Assembly (NCBI RefSeq): GCF_014161445.1 | Contig: NZ_JABBXA010000006.1 | Span: forward strand, 186,001 to 250,000 | Direction of reading: 5' to 3' | Source: Microbispora sp. H13382 | GTDB taxonomy: Bacteria > Actinomycetota > Actinomycetes > Streptosporangiales > Streptosporangiaceae | DNA length: 64,000 bases | Part shown: one piece after another, positions 53,571 through 62,268 of the stretch | Layout of the letters: each line of letters starts with the position of its first letter | Position numbering within the stretch: position 1 is the stretch's first letter | Notes under the pieces: model-generated | What the model was told of the DNA's origin: nothing | Seen by the model: only the letters and a program-made list of their open reading frames with translations | The model's database searches: none | Program-made: the position numbers and the translations under genes

Positions 53571-54631
53571 AGCTCCGCTGGCGGCTCGCGATGGCCTCCG
53601 CGCTGGCCGGCGCGGTGAGCGTGATCGTCGTGATCGTGGCCGCCTACGTCATCACCTGCCGCCGGGTGGAGTGGGCGATGGACCACTACGGGACGTACGA
53701 GAGGTACGGCGACCGGCCCCCCAACGGCGTGCTGGCCGCCCTCGCCGACGTGGACGACCTGGGCTGGCCCTTCGTCGTCGTGGCGCTCGGCGGCCTGGTG
53801 CTCTCCGGGGCGCTCGGCTGGCTGGCCGCCCGGGCGGCGCTGCGGCCGGTCAACGCGCTCAAGGACGCCGCCGGACGGGTGGCCACCACCCGTGACCTGA
53901 CCACCCGGATCGACGTGGCGGGAGACGACGAGCTGAGCAGCCTGGCGCGCAGCTTCAACGCGATGCTCGACGCCTTGGAACGCTCCGCCAAGTCGCAAAA
54001 GCGCCTCGTCGCCGACGCGTCCCACGAGTTGCGCACTCCGCTCACCGCCCTGCGGACCAACGTCGAGCTGCTGATGAGGGGAGACCTGCCGCAGGAGGTC
54101 CACGACGAGGTGAGCCGGGCCGTGGTGAGCGGCCTGGAGGAGCTGACGGCGCTCGTCTCCGACGTGGTCGAGTTGGCCCGCGACGAGGAGCCCGCCGTGC
54201 TGGTGGAGAGCGTGCGCCTCGACGAGCTCGTGGAGCGGGAGGTCGCCCGGGCGGCCCGGCACTGGCCGTCGACCGCGTACTCCGTCTCGGTGGAGCCGAT
54301 GGTGGTGCGGGGCGTGCCCGACCGGCTCGCCCGCGCCGTCGCCAACCTGCTCGACAACGCGGCCAAGTACAGCCCGGCCGGCGGCCTGGTCGAGGTGTCG
54401 CTGCGGGGCGGCGTGCTGACGGTGCGCGACCACGGCCCCGGCATCTCCGCCGACGACCTGCCGCACGTCTTCGACCGCTTCTACCGCGCGCCCTCGGCGC
54501 GGGCGCTGCCCGGATCGGGGCTCGGCCTGGCCATCGTGGGCCAGGTGGTGGACAGCCACGGCGGCAGCGTGTCGGCCAGCGCCGCCCCCGGCGGCGGCAC
54601 GCTCGTCCGTCTGGCCCTGCCAGTAGGGTGA
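53567..54631 (+). CDS. sensor histidine kinase (MprB-like)
   Basis: A 354-residue kinase. Helix 1 (about 10-30) and helix 2 (about 68-90) flank an external loop of only about 37 residues; HAMP (about 90-143), HisKA with His153 (ADASHELRTPLTAL) and an ATPase domain with GSGLGLAIV follow. The small sensor loop suggests membrane or protein-mediated sensing. It overlaps the response regulator by 4 nt and is 4 nt ahead of an OsmC gene. Confidence 0.92.
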   Translation: MKLRWRLAMASALAGAVSVIVVIVAAYVITCRRVEWAMDHYGTYERYGDRPPNGVLAALADVDDLGWPFVVVALGGLVLSGALGWLAARAALRPVNALKDAAGRVATTRDLTTRIDVAGDDELSSLARSFNAMLDALERSAKSQKRLVADASHELRTPLTALRTNVELLMRGDLPQEVHDEVSRAVVSGLEELTALVSDVVELARDEEPAVLVESVRLDELVEREVARAARHWPSTAYSVSVEPMVVRGVPDRLARAVANLLDNAAKYSPAGGLVEVSLRGGVLTVRDHGPGISADDLPHVFDRFYRAPSARALPGSGLGLAIVGQVVDSHGGSVSASAAPGGGTLVRLALPVG

Positions 54632-54635
54632 TGTC

Positions 54636-55022
54636 ATGGGCTCTGTACGCGTCGAGCGGACCGAGGACGGGTTCGTCGCCCGCAACGAGCGTGGCGCCGA
54701 GATCGAGATGGGCACGGGTGACGGCCTGTTCAGCCCGGTGGAGCTGCTGCTGGCCGCCGTCGGCGGATGCAACGTCATGACGGTCGAGCCGCTCACCGCC
54801 AAGCGGGGCCACCGGCTCGTACGGCTGGCCGTCGAGGTCTCCGCCGAGAAGGAGAGCCCGACCCTCCTGCGCTCGGTCACGGTGACGTACGACGTGGAGC
54901 TGCCCTCGGAGGACTCCGGCGAGGTCTTCGAGGCCGTCGCCGAGCGGGTGCACGAGCGTCACTGCACGGTGAGCCGGTCGCTGCAGAAGGGCACCGAGGT
55001 CCGGCTGGACCTCGGGAGTTAG
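54636..55022 (+). CDS. OsmC/Ohr-family protein
   Basis: A 128-residue OsmC-type protein with two conserved cysteines (GGCNVMT near residue 47, and HERHCTVS near residue 108), the catalytic pair that reduces organic hydroperoxides in this family. It follows the kinase gene by 4 nt and is probably co-transcribed, linking the two-component system to peroxide or thiol stress. Confidence 0.88.
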   Translation: MGSVRVERTEDGFVARNERGAEIEMGTGDGLFSPVELLLAAVGGCNVMTVEPLTAKRGHRLVRLAVEVSAEKESPTLLRSVTVTYDVELPSEDSGEVFEAVAERVHERHCTVSRSLQKGTEVRLDLGS

Positions 55023-55148
55023 CACGGCCGGGCGGGGGGCCGCCCGGATGTAGGCCGGAAATCAACCTGCCGATGACGACTTCATGACAGGGCCCCTTGT
55101 AATGTTGAAGCAGGTCCTCGGGAGAGGCCGACAGACTTTCTTGATAAA

Positions 55149-55269
55149 GGACGCGGATGGGGGAACCGCGTCCGGAAAGCGGGGGACCCGCCGGTGCCTT
55201 TGGGGAGGGCATTCCTGGCGGAACCGCTTTGATCCGGAGCCGGGCAGTTGGGGGACTGCCCGGCTCCGG
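55149..55269 (+). ncRNA. candidate structured RNA element
   Basis: Three consecutive helices can be drawn: 55149-55156 with 55166-55173 (8 bp); a nested helix closed by 55176-55182 with 55224-55230 (7 bp) containing CCGCC/GGCGG inside; and a perfect 15-bp terminator-like stem 55234-55248 with 55255-55269. Two tracts GGGGGA(A/C)CC occur in the unpaired segments. The arrangement looks like a riboswitch or attenuator, but no known class was matched. The gene that it would control is unclear, as the next ORF is about 0.9 kb away. Confidence 0.4.
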
Positions 55270-55358
55270 CATTTCCAGGGTCCTTCACCCGTTCTCCTCC
55301 CGCCACGGTCTGTGTGCCGGTCGCCTCGCGCGGGGTCTGCCCGGCCGCCGAAGCCACG

Positions 55359-55412
55359 CCGGCCGCCCTGGGAGCCCCGGCCGCCCTGGGAGCCCCGGCC
55401 GCCCTGGGAGCC
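55359..55412. repeat. 18-bp tandem repeat, three copies
   Basis: Three perfect copies of an 18-bp unit (CCGGCCGCCCTGGGAGCC). On the minus strand the units read GSQGGR in a long open frame, but I see no convincing protein. Confidence 0.85.
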
Positions 55413-55505
55413 CGGCCGCCCGGGCACATCTCGCCGGGTGGTGCCCCGACCGCCGCGGACCGCGTCCGGCGTACCCCCTTCACCTGGCCGTCCGCTTCCC
55501 TGGCC

Positions 55506-55555
55506 GCCGGCTCCGCCTTGATTCCCGCCCGCCGGCTCCGCCTTGATTCCCGCCC
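55506..55555. repeat. 25-bp tandem duplication
   Basis: Two perfect adjacent copies of a 25-bp unit starting GCCGGCTCCGCC. With the 18-bp array 94 bp away, this shows recent slippage in the 55.0-55.9 kb region, which holds no supported gene. Confidence 0.85.
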
Positions 55556-55866
55556 GCCCGCCCCTCCGTCGGCCTATCGCCCCCATGAGGGCGTCTCCAC
55601 GGCAGGGAAAGACCCTTTGCATTCGTAAACCCGGGAGGCTTCGTCTCGCCGGGCGTCCACGCTTTTGCGGCGGAATGCTTTCCCGCGTCGTTCCCGGTGA
55701 TTTCCTTTGTGTTCTCTTGCCGTAAGGCCTTCCGACTTTGCCTCGCGCGGATCGGGCGCCCGGTCACGCAGCGTCGGCATCACCCCGGGCAGAGGGGCCG
55801 ACCACGGTCCGGCTTGGGATAAACAGGACCATGGGTAGATCTTCTGGGGGTTATGCGGCTTTTACT

Positions 55867-55895
55867 TTGCTCCGTCCTGACTCGTCCTGTAGTGT
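55867..55895 (+). promoter_or_regulatory. candidate promoter for the long-leader secreted protein gene
   Basis: TTGCTC (55867-55872) and TAGTGT (55890-55895) are separated by 17 bp and lie in an AT-richer stretch. Transcription from here would give a leader of about 265 nt before ATG 56166. Confidence 0.45.
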
Positions 55896-55945
55896 CCTGT
55901 TTGCCGCCAACCGGTGGCTGGTTTGGACTTGGAGAGGAGATCACC

Positions 55946-55999
55946 GTGGGTGACCCCACATCGACCTCTGAGCCAAGGCATTTCGGATCACACGTCTGA
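55946..55999 (+). CDS. possible 17-residue leader ORF
   Basis: GTG 55946 follows a good ribosome-binding site (GGAGAGGAG) and encodes MGDPTSTSEPRHFGSHV, then TGA. It lies in the long leader of the secreted-protein gene. The main start at 56166 has no clear Shine-Dalgarno sequence. It may be a regulatory leader peptide or chance. Confidence 0.4.
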   Translation: MGDPTSTSEPRHFGSHV

Positions 56000-56165
56000 C
56001 CCACGACGGCCTTCCGGCCGATCGCCATAGCTTCCGCGCACACGCCTCCGGGTGAACGACCTCTCGTACCCGGACACGTGGCCCGTCTTCGCGGTCTGCC
56101 GTTCGCAGGTCCCTAGATGACGCATGGCCATCCTCTGTCGTCTCAACGAAAGATCCCCAGCCCTG

Positions 56166-56765
56166 ATGAAGACTCTGTTTGACCTGCGTGGCAACCGACG
56201 CCTCAACGCCGCGGCCGCGCTCGCCGGTGTGGCGGCCGTCACCGCGTCCCTTGTGGCCGCCGCGCCCGCGCCCGTCGAGCAGCCGGTCAACGAGGCCGCC
56301 CACGTCTCCGCCGCCGCCCCGGCGCGCGAGCTCGCCTTCGCCATCCCCGCGCATGAGGAGGTCCTGCTCCAGGGCAGCACCACCGGCTCGTACTTCTGGG
56401 ACGACTCCTCGGGCCGCCAGGGCGACACGGGCCTGCCCGCCATCGGCAAGCCCATGCAGAAGGGCATGTTCGCCAGCCCGAGCTGGCCGCTCGGCACCGA
56501 GGGCTACGTCTTCTACAAGGGCAAGAAGGCCAAGTTCTTCATCGGCGACCGCGGCCCGGGCGTCCCGTCGGACAGCGGCATCATGCTGGACATCGACGGC
56601 AAGACCTTCGCCGAGCTGACCGGCACCAGCTGGAACGAGGACACGCTGACCGTCAACGGTGACCTCGGTCACATCCCGATCCAGTACGTCGTCACCAAGT
56701 GGGGCAACGGACCGGGTACGCGCGGCGAGCCGATGCCGTTCTCCAGCGGCGCCTGGCGGAGCTGA
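56166..56765 (+). CDS. secreted protein of unknown function
   Basis: A protein of about 199 residues with a signal peptide (RRLNAAAALAGVAAVTASLVAAAPA). The mature domain (about 75-195) has YFWDDSSGRQGDTGLPAIGK, FFIGDRGPGVPSDSGIMLDI and YVVTKWGNGPG, which I read as a small extracellular beta-barrel-like domain conserved in actinomycetes, function unknown. ATG 56166 gives the better signal peptide; in-frame ATG 56124 is possible. The leader is long and structured. Confidence 0.65.
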   Translation: MKTLFDLRGNRRLNAAAALAGVAAVTASLVAAAPAPVEQPVNEAAHVSAAAPARELAFAIPAHEEVLLQGSTTGSYFWDDSSGRQGDTGLPAIGKPMQKGMFASPSWPLGTEGYVFYKGKKAKFFIGDRGPGVPSDSGIMLDIDGKTFAELTGTSWNEDTLTVNGDLGHIPIQYVVTKWGNGPGTRGEPMPFSSGAWRS

Positions 56766-56833
56766 CCCCGAAATCCGATCACGTGGCGATGTGCGCGACC
56801 TTCGCGGGACTGCTAAGGTTACGGACATCGCAG

Positions 56834-56907
56834 GCGCCGCTAGCTCAGTTGGTTAGAGCAGCTGACTCTTAATCAGCGGGTCCGGGGTTCGAGTCCCTGG
56901 CGGCGCA
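56834..56907 (+). tRNA. tRNA-Lys (anticodon CTT)
   Basis: A complete cloverleaf: acceptor arms GCGCCGC (56834-56840) and GCGGCGC (56900-56906), D arm GCTC...GAGC, anticodon stem GCTGA/TCAGC with loop CTCTTAA, and T arm with TTCGAGT. Discriminator A at 56907. The CCA end is not encoded. It reads AAG codons. Confidence 0.97.
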
Positions 56908-56912
56908 CAGAA

Positions 56913-56948
56913 CGAAAGCCCAGGTCGGCCAGCCGCCCTGGGCTTTCG
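56913..56948. terminator. bidirectional terminator after tRNA-Lys
   Basis: A perfect 12-bp stem (56913-56924 with 56937-56948) between the tRNA and the convergent GNAT gene, 5 bases beyond the tRNA end. Confidence 0.75.
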
Positions 56949-56964
56949 CTGTTCGTCGGTCGTC

Positions 56965-57438
56965 TCATCCCCGCAGAAGCCTGGTCATGAACACGCTGTT
57001 GGGGTCGGGCCGATAGTCGGCGAAGGGCTCGCAGTATTCGAACCCGAACTTCTCGTACAGCCGTCTGGCTGGCAGGAAGAAGTCGGCCGAGCCGGTCTCC
57101 AGGCTCAGGCGGGCGAAGCCCAGCCGCTCGGCCTCGGTGAGGATGTGCCGCAACAGCAGGGAGGCGATCCCGCTGCGTTTGCGCGCCGCGGCGGTCCGCA
57201 TCGACTTCAGCTCGGCGTGATCGGCGTCCAGCCTCTTGATCGCACCGCAGCCGACGACGGCGGCGCCGTCCAGCACCGACCAGAACCTGATCTCGGGCAC
57301 GCGGAGACCGTCGAGATCGAGGGCGTGCTTGCTCTCCAGGGGGGTGATCGACCGCATCTCCCGGACGTGTTCCAGGAGGAACTCGGCGATCTGCGGGCCG
57401 GACAGGTCGTCTTCGACGATTCTCATCTGTTCGCTCAT
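56965..57438 (-). CDS. GNAT-family N-acetyltransferase
   Basis: A 157-residue acetyltransferase. The acetyl-CoA loop is RKRSGIASLLLRHI (the Q/RxxGxG/A type, here RKRSGIA), followed by the beta-bulge segment RLSLETGSADFFLPARRLYEKFGFEYC. The substrate is unknown. It stands alone between the tRNA terminator and nhaA. Confidence 0.87.
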   Translation of the reverse strand: MSEQMRIVEDDLSGPQIAEFLLEHVREMRSITPLESKHALDLDGLRVPEIRFWSVLDGAAVVGCGAIKRLDADHAELKSMRTAAARKRSGIASLLLRHILTEAERLGFARLSLETGSADFFLPARRLYEKFGFEYCEPFADYRPDPNSVFMTRLLRG

Positions 57439-57631
57439 CCAACGGGGTCGACAGCACTGTCCCGCACTCTAGGCCGCCGCCGTGCGCCTTCCGGTGCCGG
57501 CGGCGCTGCCGAAGGCGTTGAGGGGAAACGTGCAGCGGGCAAGGATCCGGTCGATACGCCATAGAATGGACGCGGAGTGCCGGGAAGTCTGGTCGGCGGT
57601 CGTCGAAACCGAGCCCGGAAACGGAGCGCCC

Positions 57632-59020
57632 ATGGCCTCTCCCCGCCGACTGTCCCTCCTCGGTCCCACTTCCCGGGCCGAGACCCGCCGCATCGCCGAC
57701 ATCCTCCGCAAGGAGACGATCGGCGGCGCACTGCTCCTGTTCGCCGCCGTCGCGGCCCTCGTCTGGGCCAACTCGCCCTGGTCGGAGGCGTACGCGGGGC
57801 TACGCTCGGTCACGGTCGGTCCGGCCGGGTGGCACCTGGACCTCAGCCTCGCCAAGTGGGCCTCGGACGGGCTGCTGGCGGTCTTCTTCTTCGTCGCCGG
57901 TCTGGAGCTCAAGCGCGAGTTCGTGGCGGGGGACCTGCGTGATCCCCGGAGGGCCGTCGTTCCGGTCGCGGCGGCCGTCGGCGGTGTGATCGTCCCGGCT
58001 CTGCTCTATCTGCTGGTCAACGGACTCCTCGACGACGGCGCGATGCGGGGATGGGCGACCCCGACGGCCACCGACATCGCGTTCGCTCTGGCAGTGCTCG
58101 CCGTGGTGGGGCGGCGCCTGCCCGCCGCGCTGCGCACGTTCCTGCTCACCCTGGCCGTCGTGGACGACCTGCTGGCGATCGTGATCATCGCGGTGTTCTA
58201 CACGTCGCACCTGTCGGTGGTGCCCCTGCTGGCGGCGCTGGCGCCGCTCGGCGTCTTCACCGTGCTGGTGCAGCGGCGGGTGCGCTCGTGGTGGCTGCTG
58301 CTCCCACTGGCCGGCCTGACCTGGGGGCTGGTCCACGCCTCGGGCGTGCACGCCACGGTGGCCGGCGTGCTGCTCGGCTTCGCCGTGCCCGTCCTGCGCA
58401 GTGAGAAGGCGGGCGGCCCGGAGGCGGGACCGGGGCTCGCCGAGCACTTCGAGCACCGGTTCCGCCCCATCTCGGCCGGGGTGGCCGTGCCGCTGTTCGC
58501 GTTCCTGTCCGCGGGGGTGCCGCTCGGGGGGCTGGGCGGGGTGACGAACCTGCTCACTGACCCGGTGCCGCTGGGTGTCATCGCCGGGCTCGTCGTGGGC
58601 AAGCCGCTGGGGATCATGGCGGCCACCTGGCTGACCGCCCGCTTCACCCGTGCCGACATCGACGAAGGACTGGCGTGGGTGGACGTCGGCGGGCTGGCGA
58701 TCCTGTCCGGCATCGGGTTCACGGTGTCCCTGCTCATCGGCGAGCTGGCGTTCGGCCCGGGCACGCCCCGCGACGCCCAGGTCAAGCTGGCGGTGCTGGC
58801 CGGCTCGCTGGTCGCGGCGCTGCTGGCGACGGTGGTGCTCCGGCTGCGCGACCGTGCGTACCGGCGGCTCGCCGAGGCCGAGACCGCCGGATCCGAGACC
58901 GCCGGATCCGAGACCGCCGGATCCGAGACCGCCGGATCCGAGACCGCCGGATCCGAGACCGCCGGATCCGAGCGTGCCGGGGCCGTGGCCACCGGCGACC
59001 GGGCTCCGTACGGCGAGTGA
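57632..59020 (+). CDS. nhaA: Na+/H+ antiporter NhaA
   Basis: A 462-residue, 12-helix antiporter that extrudes sodium. Key residues are Asp148 (TATDIAF) and the Asp178-Asp179 pair (LAVVDDLLA). ATG 57632 is used; the in-frame start at 57482 adds 50 unlike residues. The C-terminus carries a six-fold ETAGS repeat that is not part of the NhaA fold and would be cytoplasmic. Confidence 0.95.
   Translation: MASPRRLSLLGPTSRAETRRIADILRKETIGGALLLFAAVAALVWANSPWSEAYAGLRSVTVGPAGWHLDLSLAKWASDGLLAVFFFVAGLELKREFVAGDLRDPRRAVVPVAAAVGGVIVPALLYLLVNGLLDDGAMRGWATPTATDIAFALAVLAVVGRRLPAALRTFLLTLAVVDDLLAIVIIAVFYTSHLSVVPLLAALAPLGVFTVLVQRRVRSWWLLLPLAGLTWGLVHASGVHATVAGVLLGFAVPVLRSEKAGGPEAGPGLAEHFEHRFRPISAGVAVPLFAFLSAGVPLGGLGGVTNLLTDPVPLGVIAGLVVGKPLGIMAATWLTARFTRADIDEGLAWVDVGGLAILSGIGFTVSLLIGELAFGPGTPRDAQVKLAVLAGSLVAALLATVVLRLRDRAYRRLAEAETAGSETAGSETAGSETAGSETAGSETAGSERAGAVATGDRAPYGE
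58880..58969 (+). repeat. 15-bp tandem repeat in nhaA, six copies
   Basis: Six perfect copies of GAGACCGCCGGATCC encode six ETAGS units near the NhaA C-terminus. Perfect identity at DNA level suggests recent expansion. Confidence 0.95.
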
Positions 59021-59038
59021 CACCGCGCCCGGAGTCCC

Positions 59039-60214
59039 TCACCACATGACGGGCAGCGTGTCGAACCCTCCGGCCAGCCTGTCGGTGTGCGCCCTGAGCT
59101 CCTCGTACGGCACGGCGAGCGCGAGGGTGGGGAAGCGCGCGAACAGGGAGCCGAAGACCGCGCGCAGCTCGACCCGCGCCAGGGACGCCCCGAGACAGTG
59201 GTGCGGCCCGTGGCCGAACCCGACGTGCGGCTGGGGATCACGCCGCCGGATGTCGAAGCTGTCGGGGTCGGGGTAGACGCGCTCGTCCCTGTTGGCCGCC
59301 GGGGTGGACAGCATGACCAGCTCGCCCGCCCGGATCCGCACCCCGGCGACCTCGACGTCCTCGTGCGCGTAGCGCACCAGCCCGTGCTCGCTGGGCGAGG
59401 CGACCCGCATGATCTCCTCGACCGCGCCGTCCAGGAGGGAGGGGTCGCTTCGCAGCGCGTCGCGCTGCGCGGGGTCGCGCAGGAACAGCAGCACTCCGTA
59501 GTCGATCTGGTTGACCGTGGTCTCGTGGCCGGCGAACAGCAGGCCGCCCGCGATCCTGGCGACGTCGTCCTCCGGCAGCGCGGCGTTCGCGAGGTCGGAG
59601 TAGACGTCCTCGGCCGGGTGGTCCCGCTTCGCCTTCACGATGTCGTAGGTGTAGGTGTTCATCTCCATCTGGGCGGCGGCGGACCGCTCGGGGTGGCGCA
59701 GGTCGGTCATCGCCTCGGCCATGGCCCGGAACCTGTCCCTGTCCTCGTACGGCACGCCGAGAAGCTCGCAGATCACCTGGATCGGCAGCGGGAGCGACAG
59801 GCCTGCGTGCAGGTCGGCGGGCGGGCCCTGCTCGGCGAGCCCGTCGAGCAGGCGGCCGGTCAGCGCCCCGACCCGGTCCGACAGGTTCCGCATGCGCCGG
59901 GCCGAGAACGCGGGGGAGAGCAGGCGCCGCATCTGCGTGTGGACGGACCGCTCCGTGGCGTAGTCGCCGGTCGGGCCGCCGAGCAGGGCGTTGTTCGACA
60001 GGCGGGCCGCGCTCGGCGGGTCCGGGTGGGAGCGGCCGAACCTGTCGTCGCCGAACACCTGCCGTATCTCCTCGTAGCCGGTGACGAGCCACGCCTCGTC
60101 GCCCATCGCGGTCGTGACCCTGGTTATCGGCGCCCTGCTCCGCAGTTCGCCGAAGCCGGGAGATATCTCCAGGACGTCCGGCCGGTCGAACGGCAGCCGT
60201 GGGAGTCCGGGCAT
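59039..60214 (-). CDS. cytochrome P450
   Basis: A 391-residue bacterial P450. The I-helix oxygen motif is AGHETT (228-233), ExxR is Glu267-Arg270, and the heme loop is FGHGPHHCLG with Cys340. ATG 60214 follows GGGAAGG and gives a normal length; an upstream in-frame start is unlikely. The pattern fits CYP105/107-type enzymes of actinomycetes. No ferredoxin gene is adjacent and no biosynthetic cluster is visible. Confidence 0.93.
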   Translation of the reverse strand: MPGLPRLPFDRPDVLEISPGFGELRSRAPITRVTTAMGDEAWLVTGYEEIRQVFGDDRFGRSHPDPPSAARLSNNALLGGPTGDYATERSVHTQMRRLLSPAFSARRMRNLSDRVGALTGRLLDGLAEQGPPADLHAGLSLPLPIQVICELLGVPYEDRDRFRAMAEAMTDLRHPERSAAAQMEMNTYTYDIVKAKRDHPAEDVYSDLANAALPEDDVARIAGGLLFAGHETTVNQIDYGVLLFLRDPAQRDALRSDPSLLDGAVEEIMRVASPSEHGLVRYAHEDVEVAGVRIRAGELVMLSTPAANRDERVYPDPDSFDIRRRDPQPHVGFGHGPHHCLGASLARVELRAVFGSLFARFPTLALAVPYEELRAHTDRLAGGFDTLPVMW

Positions 60215-60574
60215 GGGTGACCTTCCCTTCGCTCGATGTCGGCCCTTTCGAATCTCTCCCCTGACTCGTTGTCCGGCAAGGGAGTAAAACCATGTCCGGT
60301 GTGATCGGAGACGCGACGTTTGCCGCACGCCGCCACGCCGTGCCAGGCCAGGGGACCGACCGGGAACGCCAGTGTGGTTCCGCGGCCCGGCATGACACGG
60401 GTGGTACGGGAGGAACGGGACTCAAGTGGTGGTGAAGTCACCGCATCCGGCGGGAGATCTTCGTCGGGGCCGGGGTGGCGGCGCCGCCGAAGGGGGGAGG
60501 TCGCTTCTCACTACCAATCGTGTCCGGATGAGCACATCGTTGTCTCCCGGCACAGAGCCTGGAGGTGGTGACGA
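60215..60574. other. non-coding region between P450 and small protein genes
   Basis: Three hundred and sixty bases with no gene that I can support. It should contain the divergent promoters of the P450 and of the 78-residue protein; no clear -35/-10 pair was identified. An in-frame minus-strand extension of the P450 covers part of it but is unlike the family. Confidence 0.5.
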
Positions 60575-60811
60575 GTGCGGTTCTCAGCCGAGGACGCTGC
60601 CTGGAGACAACTGAGCAGCGAGTACGCCGGTCGCTGGTCGATCTGGAGGAGCGACGCCGGCCGCTGGTACGCGACCCGGCTGACCAGGTCGCTGTCCCGG
60701 ATCGAGATAGACCGGGGCCTGATCATGACCGCATGCGGTGAGAGCGCGGAGGAACTGCGCGCGCTGCTCACCGCGCAGGACGGCCTGACGGGCCAGCCGC
60801 TCTCCTCGTGA
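60575..60811 (+). CDS. small hypothetical protein
   Basis: A 78-residue protein starting at GTG 60575 behind GGAGGTGG. It has a Trp/Arg-rich core (YAGRWSIWRSDAGRWYATRL) seen in small actinomycete proteins that often accompany helix-turn-helix genes; none is adjacent here. No signal peptide or membrane helix. Confidence 0.65.
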   Translation: MRFSAEDAAWRQLSSEYAGRWSIWRSDAGRWYATRLTRSLSRIEIDRGLIMTACGESAEELRALLTAQDGLTGQPLSS

Positions 60812-60966
60812 CGCCCAGGACGTGGGCCCGGCCCGCCGGGCTCACGCCTCGGCGTTAGGCCGGAGACCCGCCGGGGCTCATACGCCGGAGAGCTCGCACA
60901 CCCGTGGTGAGGAGTCCCCGCCGGGCCCCCTGCGAGCGTCGTGGGACGGATGGGAAAATCCCTCTC

Positions 60967-61911
60967 ATGACAGAACCAGCGGTCCGCGAACCCGTCCCCC
61001 CGACCGGCACACAGCACACGATCGCCGCGCACGGATACGAGGCGACCGTCACGGAGGTGGGCGGCGGCCTGCGCGCCCTGACGTACCGCGACCGGCCGCT
61101 GGTCATGTCGTACCCCGCCGCCGCGCAGCCCGTCGGCGGCGCCGGGCAGTTGCTGCTCCCCTGGCCGAACCGGGTGCGCGACGGCAGGTACGACGTCGAC
61201 GGCGAGACCAGGCAGCTCGCGATCACCGAGCCCAGGACCGGCAACGCCGCGCACGGCTTCGCCCGGCTGATGCCCTGGAGGGTCCTCGACCGGGAGGACG
61301 CCTCGATCCGGCTCGGGCTGCGGCTGTTCCCCCAGCTCGGCTATCCCCACGTGCTCGACCTGACGGCGTCGTACGCGCTTGGCGAGGCGGGCCTGGAGGT
61401 CGAGCTGTCGGCCGTGAACGTGGGAGACGGCGTCGCGCCGTACGGCATGGGCGCGCACCCCTACCTCACCCTCGGCGAGGAGACGGTGGACGACGCCGTG
61501 CTGGAGGTGCCCGCGGCCGAGTGGACCCCCGTGGACGAGCAGAAGATCCCGGTCGGCCGCCGCCCGGTCGAGGGCACGGAGTACGACTTCCGCGAAGGAC
61601 GCCGCATCGGCGGCACGGTGCTCGACACCCCCTACACGGTCCTGAGGCGCGACGCCGACGGGCTGGTGCGGGCCCGGCTCCGGGCGGCCGACGGCTCCCG
61701 TGGCGTGGAGTTGTGGGGCGGGCCCGGTGTCGAATGGCTCCAGGTCTTCACCGGGGACACGCTCGCCGAGCCGTACCGGCGGGCCGGAGTGGCGGTCGAG
61801 CCGATGAGCTGCCCGCCGAACGCCTTCGCGACCGGCGAGTGCCTGGTGCGCCTCGCGCCGGGGGAGCGGGTCGCCCACCGCTGGGGGATCGCCGCGCTGC
61901 CGGCGGCGTGA
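60967..61911 (+). CDS. aldose 1-epimerase family protein
   Basis: A 314-residue galactose-mutarotase-like enzyme. Catalytic candidates are His in NAAHGFARL, His in GAHPYLTL and Glu in VAVEPMSCPPNAF. It interconverts sugar anomers. ATG 60967 begins a normal N-terminus; an earlier in-frame start adds 21 residues. Stand-alone gene. Confidence 0.9.
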   Translation: MTEPAVREPVPPTGTQHTIAAHGYEATVTEVGGGLRALTYRDRPLVMSYPAAAQPVGGAGQLLLPWPNRVRDGRYDVDGETRQLAITEPRTGNAAHGFARLMPWRVLDREDASIRLGLRLFPQLGYPHVLDLTASYALGEAGLEVELSAVNVGDGVAPYGMGAHPYLTLGEETVDDAVLEVPAAEWTPVDEQKIPVGRRPVEGTEYDFREGRRIGGTVLDTPYTVLRRDADGLVRARLRAADGSRGVELWGGPGVEWLQVFTGDTLAEPYRRAGVAVEPMSCPPNAFATGECLVRLAPGERVAHRWGIAALPAA

Positions 61912-62235
61912 GAGGGCACGCCAGAAGGTGCGCGAAAGGGTTGTTGCGGGTCACGGCGGACATGTAGCGCGATTCGGACCTGCCGCATCGGTAGTCCGGG
62001 ACGGGCTGGATTTCAGTTATTTTCACGCCGACACCGCCCGGGCGGAGGTGCCCCGCCGCCGCGAGGAAGGGGCCGGGGACGCCGGACGTGGCGCCGCTGA
62101 CGTGCTCACACGCGAGGTGGAGGAGAGACGCGCCGCGTTCTTCTCCTTCGAGCCCATCACGGAACGGGCATTGACCGGAAACAATCTTGTTCTTTTGAAT
62201 TCACATGACTGCGTTGCGTGCCGTATCTTGAGCCG
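61912..62235. other. region before the CebR-type box
   Basis: No supported gene. An open frame on the plus strand (61928-62272) lacks family features and a ribosome-binding site. An AT-rich stretch at 62175-62205 is the likely promoter region for the ATPase gene, but no canonical pair was found. Confidence 0.45.
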
Positions 62236-62249
62236 TGGGAGCGCTCCCA
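62236..62249. promoter_or_regulatory. CebR/CelR-type operator
   Basis: TGGGAGCGCTCCCA, a perfect 14-bp palindrome identical to the operator consensus of CebR (Streptomyces) and CelR (Thermobifida), which control cellobiose/cellulose use. It lies 19 bp before the GTG start of the ATPase gene. No cellulase or cellobiose transporter is adjacent. Confidence 0.75.
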
Positions 62250-62268
62250 TGAGCCTAAGGAGGCGCGC

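Noticed and set aside
55095-55270. c-di-AMP (ydaO) or cobalamin riboswitch
   Set aside because: The conserved words of those classes are missing. Only the presence of stems and GGGGGA loops is shared.
59039-60214. Secondary-metabolite cluster around the P450
   Set aside because: Neighbours are an antiporter, a tiny protein and an epimerase. There is no synthase, ferredoxin or tailoring gene.
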